Assembly (NCBI GenBank): GCA_037783545.1
Contig: JBBELK010000067.1
Coordinates: 434,001 to 498,000 of the forward strand
From: Henricia sp. BOLD:AAB3569
Taxonomy: Eukaryota; Echinodermata; Asteroidea; Spinulosida; Echinasteridae
Reading direction: 5' to 3'
Length of the DNA: 64,000 bases
This document shows, in pieces, positions 22,667 through 37,600 of the stretch. Each line of letters opens with the position of its first letter. The first letter of the stretch is position 1. Under the pieces are notes generated by a model that did not search any database, was not told the DNA's origin, and was given only the letters and a program-made list of their open reading frames with translations. A program made the translations under genes and the position numbers.

Positions 22667-25600
22667 CTAATACACAAATACAAGCAAAGTGAAATCCTGC
22701 TGTATTAGAAACAAGTGAACAGGTAGGAGCACTAATTATATAATATTGTATGGCTTGGGAAAGACATCCAATATTATTATTGTTATATAAATGAAGCTTT
22801 GTTTTGAAAGATTTCTGCGAGATTTTTTTCTGTTTGGCGTTGAAAACTTAAGTTTACAACTGCATGCGCTTTTGTTATTGTTGTACAGTATTTTTTGTTA
22901 TTATATAAAATGAAGCTTTTGCGGACACTGTGTGTTTCTGTTACTGTGCAGCACAGAGCCCAGATTCGATGTGCGTGCACGTTGGGCGCACCACGAACAC
23001 ACTGATAAGCGCGCGTCATGGATCGAGGGAATGGATTGCATGCGAGTGCAACGCGCGCCAGAGTACAGTAACAAAAAATACTGTACAACAGTAACAAAAG
23101 TGCATGCATTTGTAAACTGACGTTTTCAACACCAAACAGACAAAAATCTCGCAAAACAAAGCTTCATTTTATATAACAATAATAATATTGGATGTCTTTT
23201 CGGTATATTCTCATATCACCCTCAAAGCCATCCAATATTATATAATTACTGTACTCTTGTGCGCGTAGCACACACGTGCAGTCCATTCACTGGATGCACG
23301 CATACGCATGTGCTTGGCTGCGGCCAGCGTGCACACGCATCAGATTAGGGCTCTGTGCTGCACAGTATCAGAAACGCACGGTATCCGCAAAAGCTTCTTT
23401 TTATATACTAATAAGCATTACCGGTATTTAAAATAATTATTGCATTTATATATTGCACATTGCATATGATTATGCTCATGTGCACTGCACATTATAATAA
23501 TGGGTATATGAAACACAAAGGGGCTGTGTCATTGTTTGCGCATGCGCCAAAACTTTCCAATGTTTTGCTGTACGTACATGTGCGTGCGCACGCAGCTGTG
23601 TAGGGCCACTGTCATTGGTTATTTGCGTGCTTATTGAATGGGCGCGTTCCACGCGTCATGGATGCGCGCTGTTCGATTTAACAACAATACAAAACGCACA
23701 GTCCATGCAATGGATGGCTCCTAGCTATGGAAGGAGTCCCAAGTTACTGGATTTCTCTATATACGACAAATAAGTAACACTCAAAATTGTTGCATAATGT
23801 AGTTATCAGCGTGGTGTCCGGGTTTGTGGGGTCGCCACCTTATTCATCAGCTATTGTTTTTAATAGGGTGGCGGTGTCGCGGGCCTGGCGACAATGCCGA
23901 CATATGCGTTAGTATACAATGTACCATAATTATTAACTAAGGTTGCTAGATCTTGCATAAGCCTTGGCTTTTTATCTAGAATCCTATACACTTCGGCTCC
24001 GTTTGGGCGTGCAATTCTCGTTACTCGGGAGTAATGCGTGTGCATTGCACTCGGGTCACATCACGCGAACGGCAAGTCCGCAGTCCGCGTGCGGCGAAAG
24101 GCAATCAGTGAAGATTGCTGTCTCTTGCCATCACTGCACAAAAAATGCCGTTTCATTGCTCACAAGAAACTGAGGAAATACAGGCCGCAAGTCGTGAGAA
24201 CCTTTGATGCTGTCTAAAACAAACCTTAGTGAGTTGTTGTTTCAGTTATTGAGTTGACACGTTGAGCAAATTCACAAAAAATCCTACCCATATTCCTCCA
24301 TCTTCGTACAAATCACATGACACTTGTCAGGAGTAAGAGCACACTCCCCGTTTGTCGGGGAGTAGTTAGAGCATACTCTCACTGACCCGAGTGTCGTTAA
24401 TCTTGCCGTTCACGCGCACAGGAGTATACTCGTGTTAACACGAGTACACGCCCGAACGCAGCCTTCATGTGTACTTACTTTTCTGTAAATTGTCTTTTCA
24501 TATGAAAATATGTATTTTGCATGAATGTGTATGAAATGCACCATACCATACATGTACCATACCACACCATACAAAAAAAAAATCCAACACGAGTCTAACA
24601 AGTATCCTGACGATCCTCAGCGATTCTCAAAGAACTGACAATTGGGGGGAAATCAGGACCGACGATTGACATAGTGTATTAACCAATGCAGAAGTCCTTT
24701 GAACTTGGCCATGATACTAATTACCGATTCCCATCTTACAATCAAGCATAAACACCATTATAGTTGGTGTTAATCTGAAAACCTTACATTACCTTGGAGA
24801 CTCAACCGGACTGTTTGCTTTCCTCTGTTGCTCTCTTGTAAAGTTTCTACATGATGCTAGCTTGGACTCTAGTGCCTGAAAATAAACAAGTCAGCAGCAC
24901 TAGTATTAATAATTAACGTCATTTCTATGGAGGCGACAACAGTAGTAATATACAAATAATGTTTATGAGTTCAATTATACAATTCATATTTTCATGAGTT
25001 GAAAGATGGAATGTTCCATTCAACGAGGTGGAGCCGAGTTGAATGTAATAATTTCATCTTTCAACGAATAAAAATATTCGTTCCATTGAACGAGTGGAAA
25101 ATATTCATTATTCGTTTTTATATAACGCCCAAAGAGATCATTGTAATTTGATTGGAAAACACCCACCAGCCTGAAGATATGAACAAATACTTAAGACCCT
25201 AGTCCCTGACATCCCTCGTATCACAACGACCAAATCCGACTCTGCCACACGTGCGTCTTGCAATGTCACGCGCGTACACGAACACCGCTTGCATTAAACA
25301 TGCATGCACAGTGCGCATACCGTGCAATGTAAACAGGCGCGCCGTGCAATGGAAAAAATTGTATGGAACAAAAATGCACGGTTGGTGACGTAGCATTAAA
25401 TGGTTCAATTATTTAACGCCATGTGACCTGCTATCGTCCAATCAAATGACAGGGATCTACTTGGGCGTTATATCATTTGTTATGATCCACATTCTGCAAG
25501 TTCCTACCGTTAGATGTTCAGAAACTAAAGCCCCTTTTACACTTACACGATTTTGGATACGAACCTTTACGATTTTGAATCATGAGCTTTCGTAAGGGCA

Positions 25601-28600
25601 TTCGTAAAGACAATCGTAAACATTCTTAAACGTTCGTAATGATTCGTGTTGGTCGCAAAGTCATTACAAACTTTTTGGAATGTCATGTCTTCGCAACCGG
25701 TCGTAAGATTGTAATAAAGTCGTAATGTGTCTTAACAAGGTCGTAAATAATCCTAATGCATCGTGAAGGTTCTTAACCAATCCTTCAGCACTATTTCAAT
25801 ACGAGCTTTTAAGATCTTTTAAGTTTTCTTTATGATTTGATACAGATGTAATTAATTCACGTGATCGTCATTCACGTGATCGTCCAGGAAACAGAGAATC
25901 GCTTACAGGTCGCCAAAAATTGTAAAGAATCGCAAGCAATCGTAAGGGCATCGCATACGATCGTAAAAAGTCGTAAAGCAATCGGGATGCATTGTAAAAC
26001 GTCGCAATATGATCGCAAACATACGCAGTGTCGTATCAGATTCGCATCAACATCGCATTGAGGTCGTATGTGGTCTTGACCTGTTGTAACGGAATCGCAA
26101 TATGTTCTTTTCAGTCGTGTCCGTCACGGTAATTAGGGATTTCCAGGTTTTTTTCATTTCTATGTAATGCGATTCTTACGCCGTGTTGATTCGTATCGAT
26201 TCGTATCAAAAATCATGTAACTTGTGTAAACGAGGCTTAAACATATCTTAGCAGCGTGGAATGTCTGGATTAGATTAGAATTTGCTGTTTTACTTACCCC
26301 AACTTTTCTTAGCAGATCACCAACAATGGTAAGCGCTGTAACTCTAGCAGAAGGAGTAAGCGGTGTATTGCCAGTACTTCCACTTGAATCAGTTGCTGTT
26401 ATTCCTGAACAAAAAATAAACAAATCACCAAACTGAAGTTCAATATTGTATATACATATACTGTCAAATCTCAAAAACAGAAGCACGGTTAATTCAGCAT
26501 TTTGCTTAATAAGGGACCATTCCAAATAGTCAATGTTAAAACATTTTGATCTTTTTTCAAAATTGTGGGTGGGTCGGTCAAAAGAAATAACTGAAAATCT
26601 AAAGTCGTGCTTTGCTTCTTTCGACCTCATTGAACGTTGTTTCGATACCATTATACCCAACACGATATGGGACAAAGGGACTCCTTGCTGGGACAATATT
26701 TTTCAAAATCAGTTTCAACACCATTTATTTAGTAAATTTGTACCAATTTCGATTGCATTTGAACAGATACATTTAGAGTATTATATGGCAAAAATTACCA
26801 GTTTTGACCAAAAATGGTCAAAACAATTCCCCAAAATGGGTCATCATCATTGATGTGGCATATTCCGTCAATGTGAACAAGCAGAATCGGATTAAGCACG
26901 ATCGAATTAGTACCTAAATTTACTTGAAAGTTTTGTGCCCCCCAGACCCTATTCAACTAGAATTGACAGAGAAACTCTCTAAACACGACTTGCGTACAAA
27001 ACCGACCCTACCCCTAGACTAATCGGTGTTTTGACGATATCCTTGAAAATATATGTATTAAAGGGGCTATGTCACGGTTTGCGCATGCGCAGCAAAACTT
27101 GAAAAAGTGTGGCTAACTTTTTCAAGTTTTGTCGCCAGGTTTTGCATATCCTATTCAATCTTTGCCATCCCTTATAATTCTTTAGTAATTTTGGCAGTGG
27201 TGTACTTGTCAACGTCCAGGATGTCCTGATGCATTACTTTTTACTTGGAATCGCACTGTTTGCCGTATTTTTAAGCCGCCAAACATTGACATCACCATGT
27301 GTGCGGCCGTCGTTAAAAAGAGAGTTTTTTTCATCCCATCAAAAAACTCGACAAAACATGACAGAAACAGCATCGAATGATATGAATGACATGGTTGGAT
27401 ACAGCAATTTACTTAACCTAGTTTTCCATCAAAACTGACATGCTTATTTGGTCCTGACAATAATTTTACAGCATACCTTCTGTCCTTGGAAAGACACAGT
27501 GGCTGCCACCACTGTACGATTTTGTTTTTCCGTGCAATCGCGTGCGCGCAATGCCAAATCGAACAAATGCGCGCACACGATGCACAATGTAGTTGAATTC
27601 TGCGTATTGTAAACACTCATGAACGAACACACTGCCCATGCGGCACGTGCTAAGTACACGATGTACACAACTATAGCACATGCACCAATGGCGTTGTGTA
27701 ACGAAATTGCACTACATTCATCTGAGCCCGCACGTATGTCAAAATATGAAAGAAAAACCGTGACATAGCCCCTTTAAGAGCGTGAAATTTCAAAATGCTA
27801 ATGAGAAACATATGAGTGAACACATGAGTGAACACATGTGGGTAGAACCTTATATAAAGGCTCGAGGATTTCTTGAACGTTCTCGGTTAGAGCCCTATGC
27901 CATGTGCGATGGATCAAGTATCTCGGCAGTGCAGCTCGGAACCAACGTTTCTATGTTGTAGTCTACCTTTGGATGCGGATGTCGTGGCTGACACTCTACC
28001 TGGGGCTGTCGTGGCTAACCCTACAGTGTACTCGTCTGGCTGACCCTACCACTACCGTAAACTACCATGTAGCATTGCATGTTCTCGGAGACGTTGGCCC
28101 GATGACTGCACCGCAGTTTATGGGGCACTGACCGGGCGAGCCTATCCTGCTTAGTTCTTCATGAAGAGCAAGTTAGGTAATTATATTCGGCCGGCTATAA
28201 TTTTGCCACTTAATTGATTTATATTAATTGCTTATTGCATTTACAGTGGTCTTGCTAACTTGTGATTTAATTTGCTATACTGCTACTTTTACTTTTGCTT
28301 AGCTTAATTATTTGCTGATTGTTTTGCTTATATTTGCCTGGCCCATAATTAATTCATTACTCCTGCTTATTTTATGTTGACTTATGCTAACTAGCATGCC
28401 CAAGCAAGTTGCTCAATATGCATGAAGTTAATTTATTAATAAATAATTTCAGAATTGTATTTGCTTGTCATGAAATCGTTTGCTTTCAGAGTTGTTTTGC
28501 ATTGAAACTGTTTAGGCGAGTTTAATGTCTTTTGAACTCTTTCTGCCATGCGCCAGGGATTGGGGTCCTAGTCAGGAACTCATCCCGCTGTCACGTAACA

Positions 28601-31600
28601 CGTGCTATGATCGATTTCACAAAACTCGTCTTTTACAAGACCTGTCGCAACTGCTTATAATTAATTTATCAACGGCTGTACCATGTTTATTAACAGTACC
28701 GAATACAACAGCCGTCAACACACATTACAAATCAAAATGGCGGACTTTGTAGTGTCGTCTGCTTGAAGTATTGACGCATTTTGTCAGCAGTTATGAAAGG
28801 TAAATAATGTGAAAAATGCAAGCCAATGTACTTAAACCTAGATGTACAATCCCAGGGATGCCAGTTGCTCTTACCTTCAGGGCCAGAAAGAAATCCACTA
28901 TCATATCTGCATGTATGTACGTACGTACGTGTGCACATGGACTTGCCAGCACATTGACGGTATGCAATGTCACCACTGTTGTATGGATACAGCGCCCTCT
29001 GCTAGACTGGTTAGCCGCAGTAAACGTCATGAACACATAACTCCTATTTTGCAGTCATTGCATTGGCTCCCTGTATCACACCGTGTTATCTACAAAACGC
29101 TTATATTGACTTTCAAGGTGATTCATCATCAGGCTCCATCTTATCTTCAGGACTTGGTTCAGCGCTACCGCCCAATCCGTGCATTAAGGTCTTCCACACA
29201 GACTCTTCTCTGCCCACCAACACAACGCCCAATGACTAGTTCATATGGGGCCAGGGCCTTCTGTGGAACAATCTGCCATCACCCCTCAGAGAAATTCATT
29301 CCATTGATCTTTTTAGGGCTCATCTTAAGACTTACCTTTTTAAACAGTGTTTTGGAAAATTTCAGAATTTTGATTTTATTTATTGTATTTGTCTTAATTT
29401 TTTATAAATAAACATTTGGGTAAATCTTAGTGTTTTTATTCTATTCTAAATCTAAATTTGTATATATAGCGCTTGGAGGCCTTATTGGCAATTGTGCGCT
29501 TATTATTATTATTATAGTAGTATGTAATATGATCAATAGTCTGGTTTCGTGGTACTTTAGCCGTGAATGATTATGGCTGGGATACAGACATACTGCATGT
29601 GTGCAAATCATGTACATAGGCTGTACATACATGACATAGGGCATATCCGGACATCGTTGATCAGTAAGTGAGACAATCTTCCACGTTTTTTTTTACTTGA
29701 AGAGTTGAAAATAATATTTCCGGCCGTTTATTTTTCCGGCCTGGAAAAAAGGCTTAGCCGGATTTCTTTTTCCAAAATAGACTGGCATCCCATCTGTAGG
29801 CCTATCGTTCGGCTGTAAAAATGGCACACTCACATTTATGTGCAGAGCAGTATGCTTGATGGGAAAAAAATTAAATGTGTATTTATCTAATTTACATAAA
29901 TGTATATTTTCGGGAGCATTGCCAGACTAGCACGCACGCATCATGTATCACAAGTAACTTTCAACCTGTGCTTTCAACACAGTACAAAGTGTACATGTAC
30001 ATGTATTTCATGGTTTTTATGGATACGTTTTGCCAAAATCATGCTTTACGTATGTAAACGTCGAGAAACCCTGAGCTACATGCAAGTTATGTCGTCTTCA
30101 TGTTGATGGACATAAAAATGCTTATATCCTGTGCGGTAAGTGCATTTCTGCGATTTAAATTACGCCCCATTTTCAAGAGAATTTCACCTATCGCGGCAAA
30201 GGAAAATCCCGCCTGTATGTCGCCTGTAGCTTCGCGATCGGCAAGCAGAAGATAAGCGCCATCGGTGACTGCATTTACTCAATGCATTCGTACAGATAAG
30301 ACGACCCAAACAGCTATGGGTATTAGGATGAATTGAACGCATCTTAACTTTTGTGAAATCGGTCCTAGGATTAGTTCCAAGATAAGACGAGTAACGCTTC
30401 CTAGGACGAATCTTAGCGCTTTGTGACATCGGCCCCTGGACATGCTCCTTTGAATCCTCAATGATCAATCCTTGCATGTGTAGGGGATCGGAAATTGCTA
30501 CCTCCTTGAAATACATGTAATTGTAATGCACCATTAGCATATTATTCATATTGATCTTTATGCAAATTTATTTACATATTTTTCCCGCGCAAGGAAAATG
30601 TGTCACTACCTTAATGGTATTCATGAGCTAAGAATTAAGTTAGTGCCTGGGTTTATGACAAAATTGTGTAAGCTAGACTCCCTGTATTGACAGTATATGC
30701 TCATCTTCTTCATTATGATAGCATACTTGATATATTATTTGATAATTTGTGCCTTGTCTGGAGTACAATTTACGAGCGTATTTCACTGTGGCGCATTAAT
30801 ATAGTTGTTATTAGGTCGCGCACGCGTGTGTAAAAGTTGGAACTTTTTGGAGCTCCGAGCTTTGTTTTTGTGTCGTTCGTCCGTGAATTATGAAACGTAC
30901 CAACAATATTTCTGTAACGTCCGAGTTTTAGCCAACATTTGCGGCCATGTGATGGGTTAGACACCGTGTGTCTCCCAGAAAACCCCCAGTGAGTATTTTG
31001 TTACCATATATTCATACTTACTTTGGATGTAAAGCTGTATTTATGACCGTAAATCCACGATATTTTGTGAGTGTTGTGCGTGGCTTGTCGCTGTGTACAT
31101 GAAACATACCATAAATCATGCGCGTGTGTGTGTATAACCATGTTGCTTTTCTTGTTTTTCCACCGCCGGGTTTTTCGGGTGGAGGTTTTTCTATCGGCTA
31201 CTATACTCGCACATTGAGGTTTTCGTCGCCATGCAGTATTTTCTCCATGTAACTCTAGTACTAGCCTACTGTATAAACTGTAAGAAGCTTATGATGATGA
31301 TGCTCGCAGGCCTGCAATAAAACTTGTTTCAAAACTGTTGTTTCTTGTCGTCGTATGCTGTTCCTCCGTCTCCGGACTTTGTGTGTCTCATTCGCGTGCC
31401 TGGTTCTAGTCTGCTAGTTAGTTGTTTGCTCGACGCTCCGCGGTCCGCGTTTTTCCAAAGCCGGACTTCGATGCTCGTCCTCTTGTCGTGAGAGGGCCGG
31501 ACTCACCTTCCCCGTCCCCCTAATCATTACACATGGTACCGGTATGTCAATATAAACACCTACCTCTATTTAAACTTGGTGTAGTATTTGTTTCTGCTTC

Positions 31601-34600
31601 ATGCAAGACCTTGTTGTCTATTTTAGGTTTCTGTGGAGTAACGTCCATCTTCTCACTGTCTGGTATAACCTGAGGAGGTCGCACTGTCATCATCTTGCCT
31701 TGAACTGCTAATTCGTGCGCCATATCTATTCAGCACAAAGAAAACATGTAAATAGTGAACAACTGCACAATGAACTTTCATAATAATAAAAATAATCTTC
31801 AATAGCGCCAAATGCCAGGGCCTCTAGGCGCTTTACACTGTAAAGTCAAAAACACATCAAGGGGATAAAATACAAAATTAAGAACAAGATTAAAAGTTAA
31901 ACACTTAAAAATACCAAAATGAGTACTCAAAAGCATCAAGACTGGTAATACTGAATACAAAGGTGTGTCTTAAGCTGGGACTTGAAATTACTGATGGAGT
32001 GAATTTGACGCATGCTGTTTAATAGGAAGACTGTTGCAGAGGTGTGCCGCTGCATAAACAAATGATCTGTCACCATAGAATTTTGTTGATGAGCGAACAC
32101 TACAGGTGCTCTCAGAGAGACTTGGATGGCGTATACAACTGGACAAGGTCGGAAAGATAATTGAAGCCATGTTATGGATGGCCTTGAAGGTAAGTAAAAT
32201 AATCTTGAATGCTAGTCTTTGCTTTTAAAATAGACTGCCGAAGTGAATACGTCATCTTTTGTTAGTTGCCTAGTCAATTGGCTCGAAACTAAAAATCACT
32301 CAACCGTGTCCCTGTGCTTTTGCAATGGTACTTTTTCCAACGTTCATGATAGTTCAGAGACAATTACCATGGCAACGCACGTCACACTTCGGCTGTCTAT
32401 TGGAAGCCAATGGAGCTGAAAAAGAACTAGTGTAATGTGCTCATGTCGAGAGACACGTGAAAAACAGCCCCCCGACAATGCCCGACGGTCCCACGACTGA
32501 CTTGTAACACACTCACGACATAACCACGACATATCTTTTTTTCTGTCGCGTCCCCATCGCTAAACCATCTTTAATGTGTCGTAGCCCTTGTGACCACTTG
32601 AAATAGATTTCGGGCATGCATGTTGCAAGATCTGGCCACGACAAATATTTTATGGGTCTACCAAGACAAAATTGTGTACGATCCGTTGTGCCCGGGGCTT
32701 TAAGGAGCCCACAGTTCTCCTGCATTTATTTGGACATTCTTGTTTCTTACCCCTTGCTTCATCCTTCATTCTCTGCACTGTGACTTCTAAACTCTCCTTT
32801 TCGTCAAGTTCATTCTCAAGAAATGCATTTCTCTCAATAGCCTGAAATATAATAAGCCAAGTCCAATGAAACCATTATGTGTGTCATTAACGGACCGTTT
32901 GCACTCGCTTCGCTTTGGGCAAATCGACTCCACAATTTCCAAAAAGGCAAGTTGAAGCCGGGTAGGCGCTAAGTGTAAATAAATGCAAAAGGTGTATTGA
33001 AAAAGGCGGATCTGACCTGGGTCTGTCCGTCTGTGTAAATTAATTAAACTCACCAAAATTTGATTGCCATTTTGCCATATTTTGCATTGTATTTTTGTAT
33101 GCATCGCATTGTTCATTCAAACTGCTAGCTGTACGTTGAGTGGTTTTTGTTCGATCCCGCGTGTTACGCGTAATGCAGACGTGTTGTACTCGCACGCACA
33201 CAACGGGGTACTTTGTACCTTTTTGCTTTTGAGTGTTGGCAGTTTCTGTGTGTGTGCGCGTGTTCTATACGCGCTGACTACATGTATGGCGCGGGCACAA
33301 ACGCGAGCCAGGCAATGAAGTGTTTGAACTAGCCGGCCGGTCTTTATCATCTAATTAAGACTGGCCACGTGACGTGCTCTCAGCCAATAGGGATGCGTAA
33401 ACTGTATAAGGTATTTATGAATATCTATTTATTAACTGTAATCATAGAACAACATTGTTCCCTGAGCAAGGCACTTGCAGCCACCTACATGTAGATGAAG
33501 CGAAATTGTTCTGGTGATTCCCTGATGGCAGCATTAATAATGCCAACAATGCCAGGAGTATCCTGCAGGGCAGACATGTGTGCTTTACAAGAATCCCTCG
33601 TTGTTGTTATTTAAATGTGATTATTATTAATAAGCGACCATTTCTATATTATCATTATTTTTATTTTTATTTTGGGTGGGGGTGGGGAGGGGGTGGAGGG
33701 GGTGAATTCTGTAATTCATTTATGGTATAGGCCTACTCACCAAATTTAACCTGGCTTCAAAGTCCTCTAGAGATGTAACTGTGGTTCTGTGGGTGAAAAC
33801 ATTGAAAAAAACTTAGTTTTTAGGAAAGGTTTAGGGAAAGGCTGTATGACTTAAAGGCACAGGCTCGTGAGCAATGCGCGCCCACCGAATGTGTGCCACG
33901 CAATACGCAGCTCCATAGCAAAGGCATGGAGCTGGGTGTTTCGAGCACAAATTTGGCGGGCGCGCATTGCTGACGAGCCTGTGCCTTTAAAGGGGCTGTG
34001 TCAAGGTTTGTGCATGCGCAGCAAAACTTGAAAAAGTTGGACTAACTTTTTCAAATGTTGTCCTATTCAATCCTATTCAATCTCTGCCATCCCTTATAAT
34101 TCTTTAGTAATTTTGGCAGTGGTGTACTTGTCAACGCCAAGGTTGTCCTGATGCATCACTTTTTACTTGAAATGGAGCCGTTTGCTGTATTTTTAAGCCG
34201 CAAAACATCAATATCACCTTGGCTGCTTTCGAGAGCGGCACCGGGTGCTCCATGGTGCTCCATGGTGCTCGCCCGAAAGCGTGTGTAAGCATGTGTGTGA
34301 CGTAACGTTTCCACCACCTGGGAGCACCAGGGACGAGCGCTCGAAAGCAGCCCAGGTGTGCGGCCGTCGTTCAAAAGAGAGCTTTTTCATCCCATCAAAA
34401 AAGTTGACAAAACACGACAGAAACGACATCGAATGATATGAATGACATGGTTGAATACAGCAATTTGTTCAACCTTGATTTCCACCAAAACTGGTATGCT
34501 TATTTGGTCCTGACAGACATTTTTTCCAGACATTGATCGCGCGTGCGCGATGCCAAATTGAAAGAAAGTGCGCAATTGCGCAACACGATGTACTATGTAG

Positions 34601-37600
34601 TTGAATTCTTCGTATTGTAAACACTCATGAATAAACACACACTGCCCATGCAGCACGTGCTAAGTACACGATGTACACAACCAATGGCGTTGTGTAACGA
34701 AATTGCACTACATTCATCTGAGCAGGCACGTATGTCAAAAATTGAAAGGATTTGGCGCATGCGCAAACCGTGACACAGCCCCTTTAACTTTTGTTTCAGA
34801 ACCACTGCCCTGGCAACTGACTAAAGGTGACATGCTCACTCTGGCTGCAATAGCTAGGGCCAGATTAGATTGATCTAATAAGCCCTGCCAATAAGGACAT
34901 GCATCTGGCAATAGGCCGTATCGAGTAGCCGCCATCTTGTGGGGCAGTTTCTTTGTTCCTTGAGGACATGCATGGTTGTACATATCCAGTGATCTCCACT
35001 GCCGGTTTTGTCCGGGGGCCCCGCCCGGACAAAATCATCACAGGTACCGTTAGTGCCCGGACAAAAATTTGCCGCCCGGACAAAAATAACAAATAATAAT
35101 CAATTTTCCCCTCTAAAACACTATGAAAGTACAGCCATTTCATTTCAAAGTTAGGTTCAAATTCTCCGAACGGGATTCGCTAGCCACTGATGGCATTTTC
35201 ATGATTATCGTTTACTTACCATCCACGCATATCTATCCGATCGGTGGCAGAGACCAAATGTGAATAAATTGGGATTGCTATTCAATGTGTGCAGTTCTCG
35301 CCAACTCTGTAACCTTGCCAAATTTATTAAGATTATTCTGACTAAGTTTCCGTAAACTCATTATTTGTTTGCTCTTATACATGTAGTTTGCATTTAACTT
35401 CCACTATTTAAAGTCTCATGTTTAAATTGTATTTTATTTTATTTTTTAGTTTTGATAATTAATGTTCTTTTTGTTTTATAGTTACTTAGCTTTTTATAGC
35501 ATAAAAAGTTTTGTAATTTAAGCTGGCTCTCATACCCCATGCTGGGGTCGCAGAGGTTAATAAACCATTTAAACCATTCAAACCATTCAAACCATCAGAA
35601 GCTACATGTACCCACGTATAGATGTGTATACACCCTGTTTACACTTGATCCCGAGCTCGGGGTCGAACACCGAGCTCGGGATCACTATCAGCCCCGGATC
35701 ACAAACTGAGTCTAAACGTTCTCTGGACCAAATTGGTCCCGGATCAGACCCCGAGATTTTGGTCTCGCGTTGGCTGAAGGTTCGATCCCGAGCTCGAGAT
35801 CAGTTTGCGGTTAGATAAGCAATTAATCTTTACCGTATCCTTCCGCATCCGCTCCACAGCCATAGCGAGGAAAAAGCCTGCGAAATTCAAGTGGCCTTGT
35901 ACACTGTACATGCACAACAACATGCACACATTGATCAGTACATGCACACACAGAGCATGACCTTTGACTGCAACTTCTGGCACCGCGCTCGAGATAAACT
36001 ACAGAATGTAAACGCGGCACTCGGGATCATTGCGGTTAACACTGATGCATTCTTATCAGGGGATCAATCTTGATCCAGAGCTTGGGACCAGTGTAAATAC
36101 AGTTATAATGCATTGATAATTCACTGACCTCTTGGCTCTCTCCAAGTCATCATTGTGTTGCTCCAATTCTCTGATATATTTGGCGAGTTCTTCACGAATC
36201 GCCTTGATCTGAGCTAATTCATCTTGAAGTTCATTGATTTGACGTAGATATTCATTTTGGGAGTGCTCTAACTTTTCCTGAAAGAAGAGAACGGAACAGA
36301 AAATGTCATTTTATTCATATAATCTGAGAGACCATTTATTGCTGGGATTATCTGGGAACAAAATAACCCCTGGTACAAAGTGATTTATCAAAAACTGTAT
36401 TAGAAAAAGCTAAGATACCCCTACTCCCCTGAACTCTGAACTTACTACGTCAGAGTTACTGAAATTTATCATCAATGCACCATACTTTACAGGAGTGTAG
36501 TAATGACTCAGACTCGAGACTCAGACTCGAGTCGACTCAAGTCCCGATTTGTACTGACTTGACTTGAGACTCGAACCTTAAATGACTTGATTTGACTTGA
36601 CTCGGACTTGTACATGTTTTGATTTGGGTCTACCAAAAATGAAATAAGCATTTTGCTTTTAAAGCATTTTTTGGTCATTTTGAGGACCGAATTGTTTTTT
36701 AAAACTGAAGCTTTCTTTTAACATGGAGCATTGTTGGCCAGAACAAAAAAAATACCCTACACAAATGCAGGATTCAGGGTTTAGACTCATTTTGAAATTA
36801 GCTTGAACAAATACTACTTGACTTGAACCGACTCGAACCGAACCGACTCGAACCTAGTTCGACTCGAACGAACCGACTCGACCAACATGCCTGACTTGTA
36901 TGCAGGAGGTCGTGGGTTCGAGTCCTACCCGAGCACGCTATGAAGTTTTTCATAGTGTCTCGGGAAAGCACTGAGTATACAGTGTTAATAATTACGTCGG
37001 GTAAGGGCAAAAACAACCTTACTTAAGATTCAATTTCCCCGACGCAAGTCTAAAATCAACTTATGACTAATTGCAATCCCCGTTGCGAAATGATTCGAAC
37101 CGGCCATTCAACACCGGCTAGCTCGGTGGTCGAGTGGTTAAGACGTCTGCCTTGTATGCAGGAGGTCGTGGGTTCGAGTCCCACCCGAGCACGCTATGAA
37201 GTTTTTCATAGTGTCTCGGGAAAGCACTGAGTATACAGTGTTAATAATTACGTCGGGTAAGGGCAAAAACAACCTTACTTAACATGCCTGACTTGACTTG
37301 ACTTGGAGGCCATTTGACTTGACTTGGGGCTCGAGCAGAGGGAGACTTGTTACAACTCTGCTTTACCTGTACAGTAAACTTTCGTTACTGCGCTCTTTGT
37401 AGAACTAAACTTATGTGAGCTCTATATCAATAGAGATCTACATCTATAACCAGGGGTCGATTTCACTAACGTTTACGATCCTTCGTAACTCGAGATGTAA
37501 TGGGTTACCGCTCGGTAACTCGTGTTGCGTCCTCGTAAATTTTGTGAATTTGCCAACGGAACATCAGCAGCCATTTGGTCAGTTCTGAACGGGAATGGAA

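Noticed and set aside
26160-26696. 178-codon minus-strand open frame
   Set aside because: It is NDE1 exon 7 (26298-26404) read through its flanking introns; splice sites and family homology define the true exon.
27852-28131. TATA box and short gene antisense in NDE1 intron 6
   Set aside because: Only a TATA-like word and an unremarkable 75-codon frame; no splice donor, homology or other promoter elements.
28842-29411. 189-codon open frame as a host gene
   Set aside because: The recognisable part ([16 protein letters not shown]) is the 3' end of an L2/CR1 reverse transcriptase; it is a LINE remnant.
37121-37191. Functional tRNA-Thr gene
   Set aside because: Acceptor stem is one base short and the sequence is part of a SINE with target duplications.
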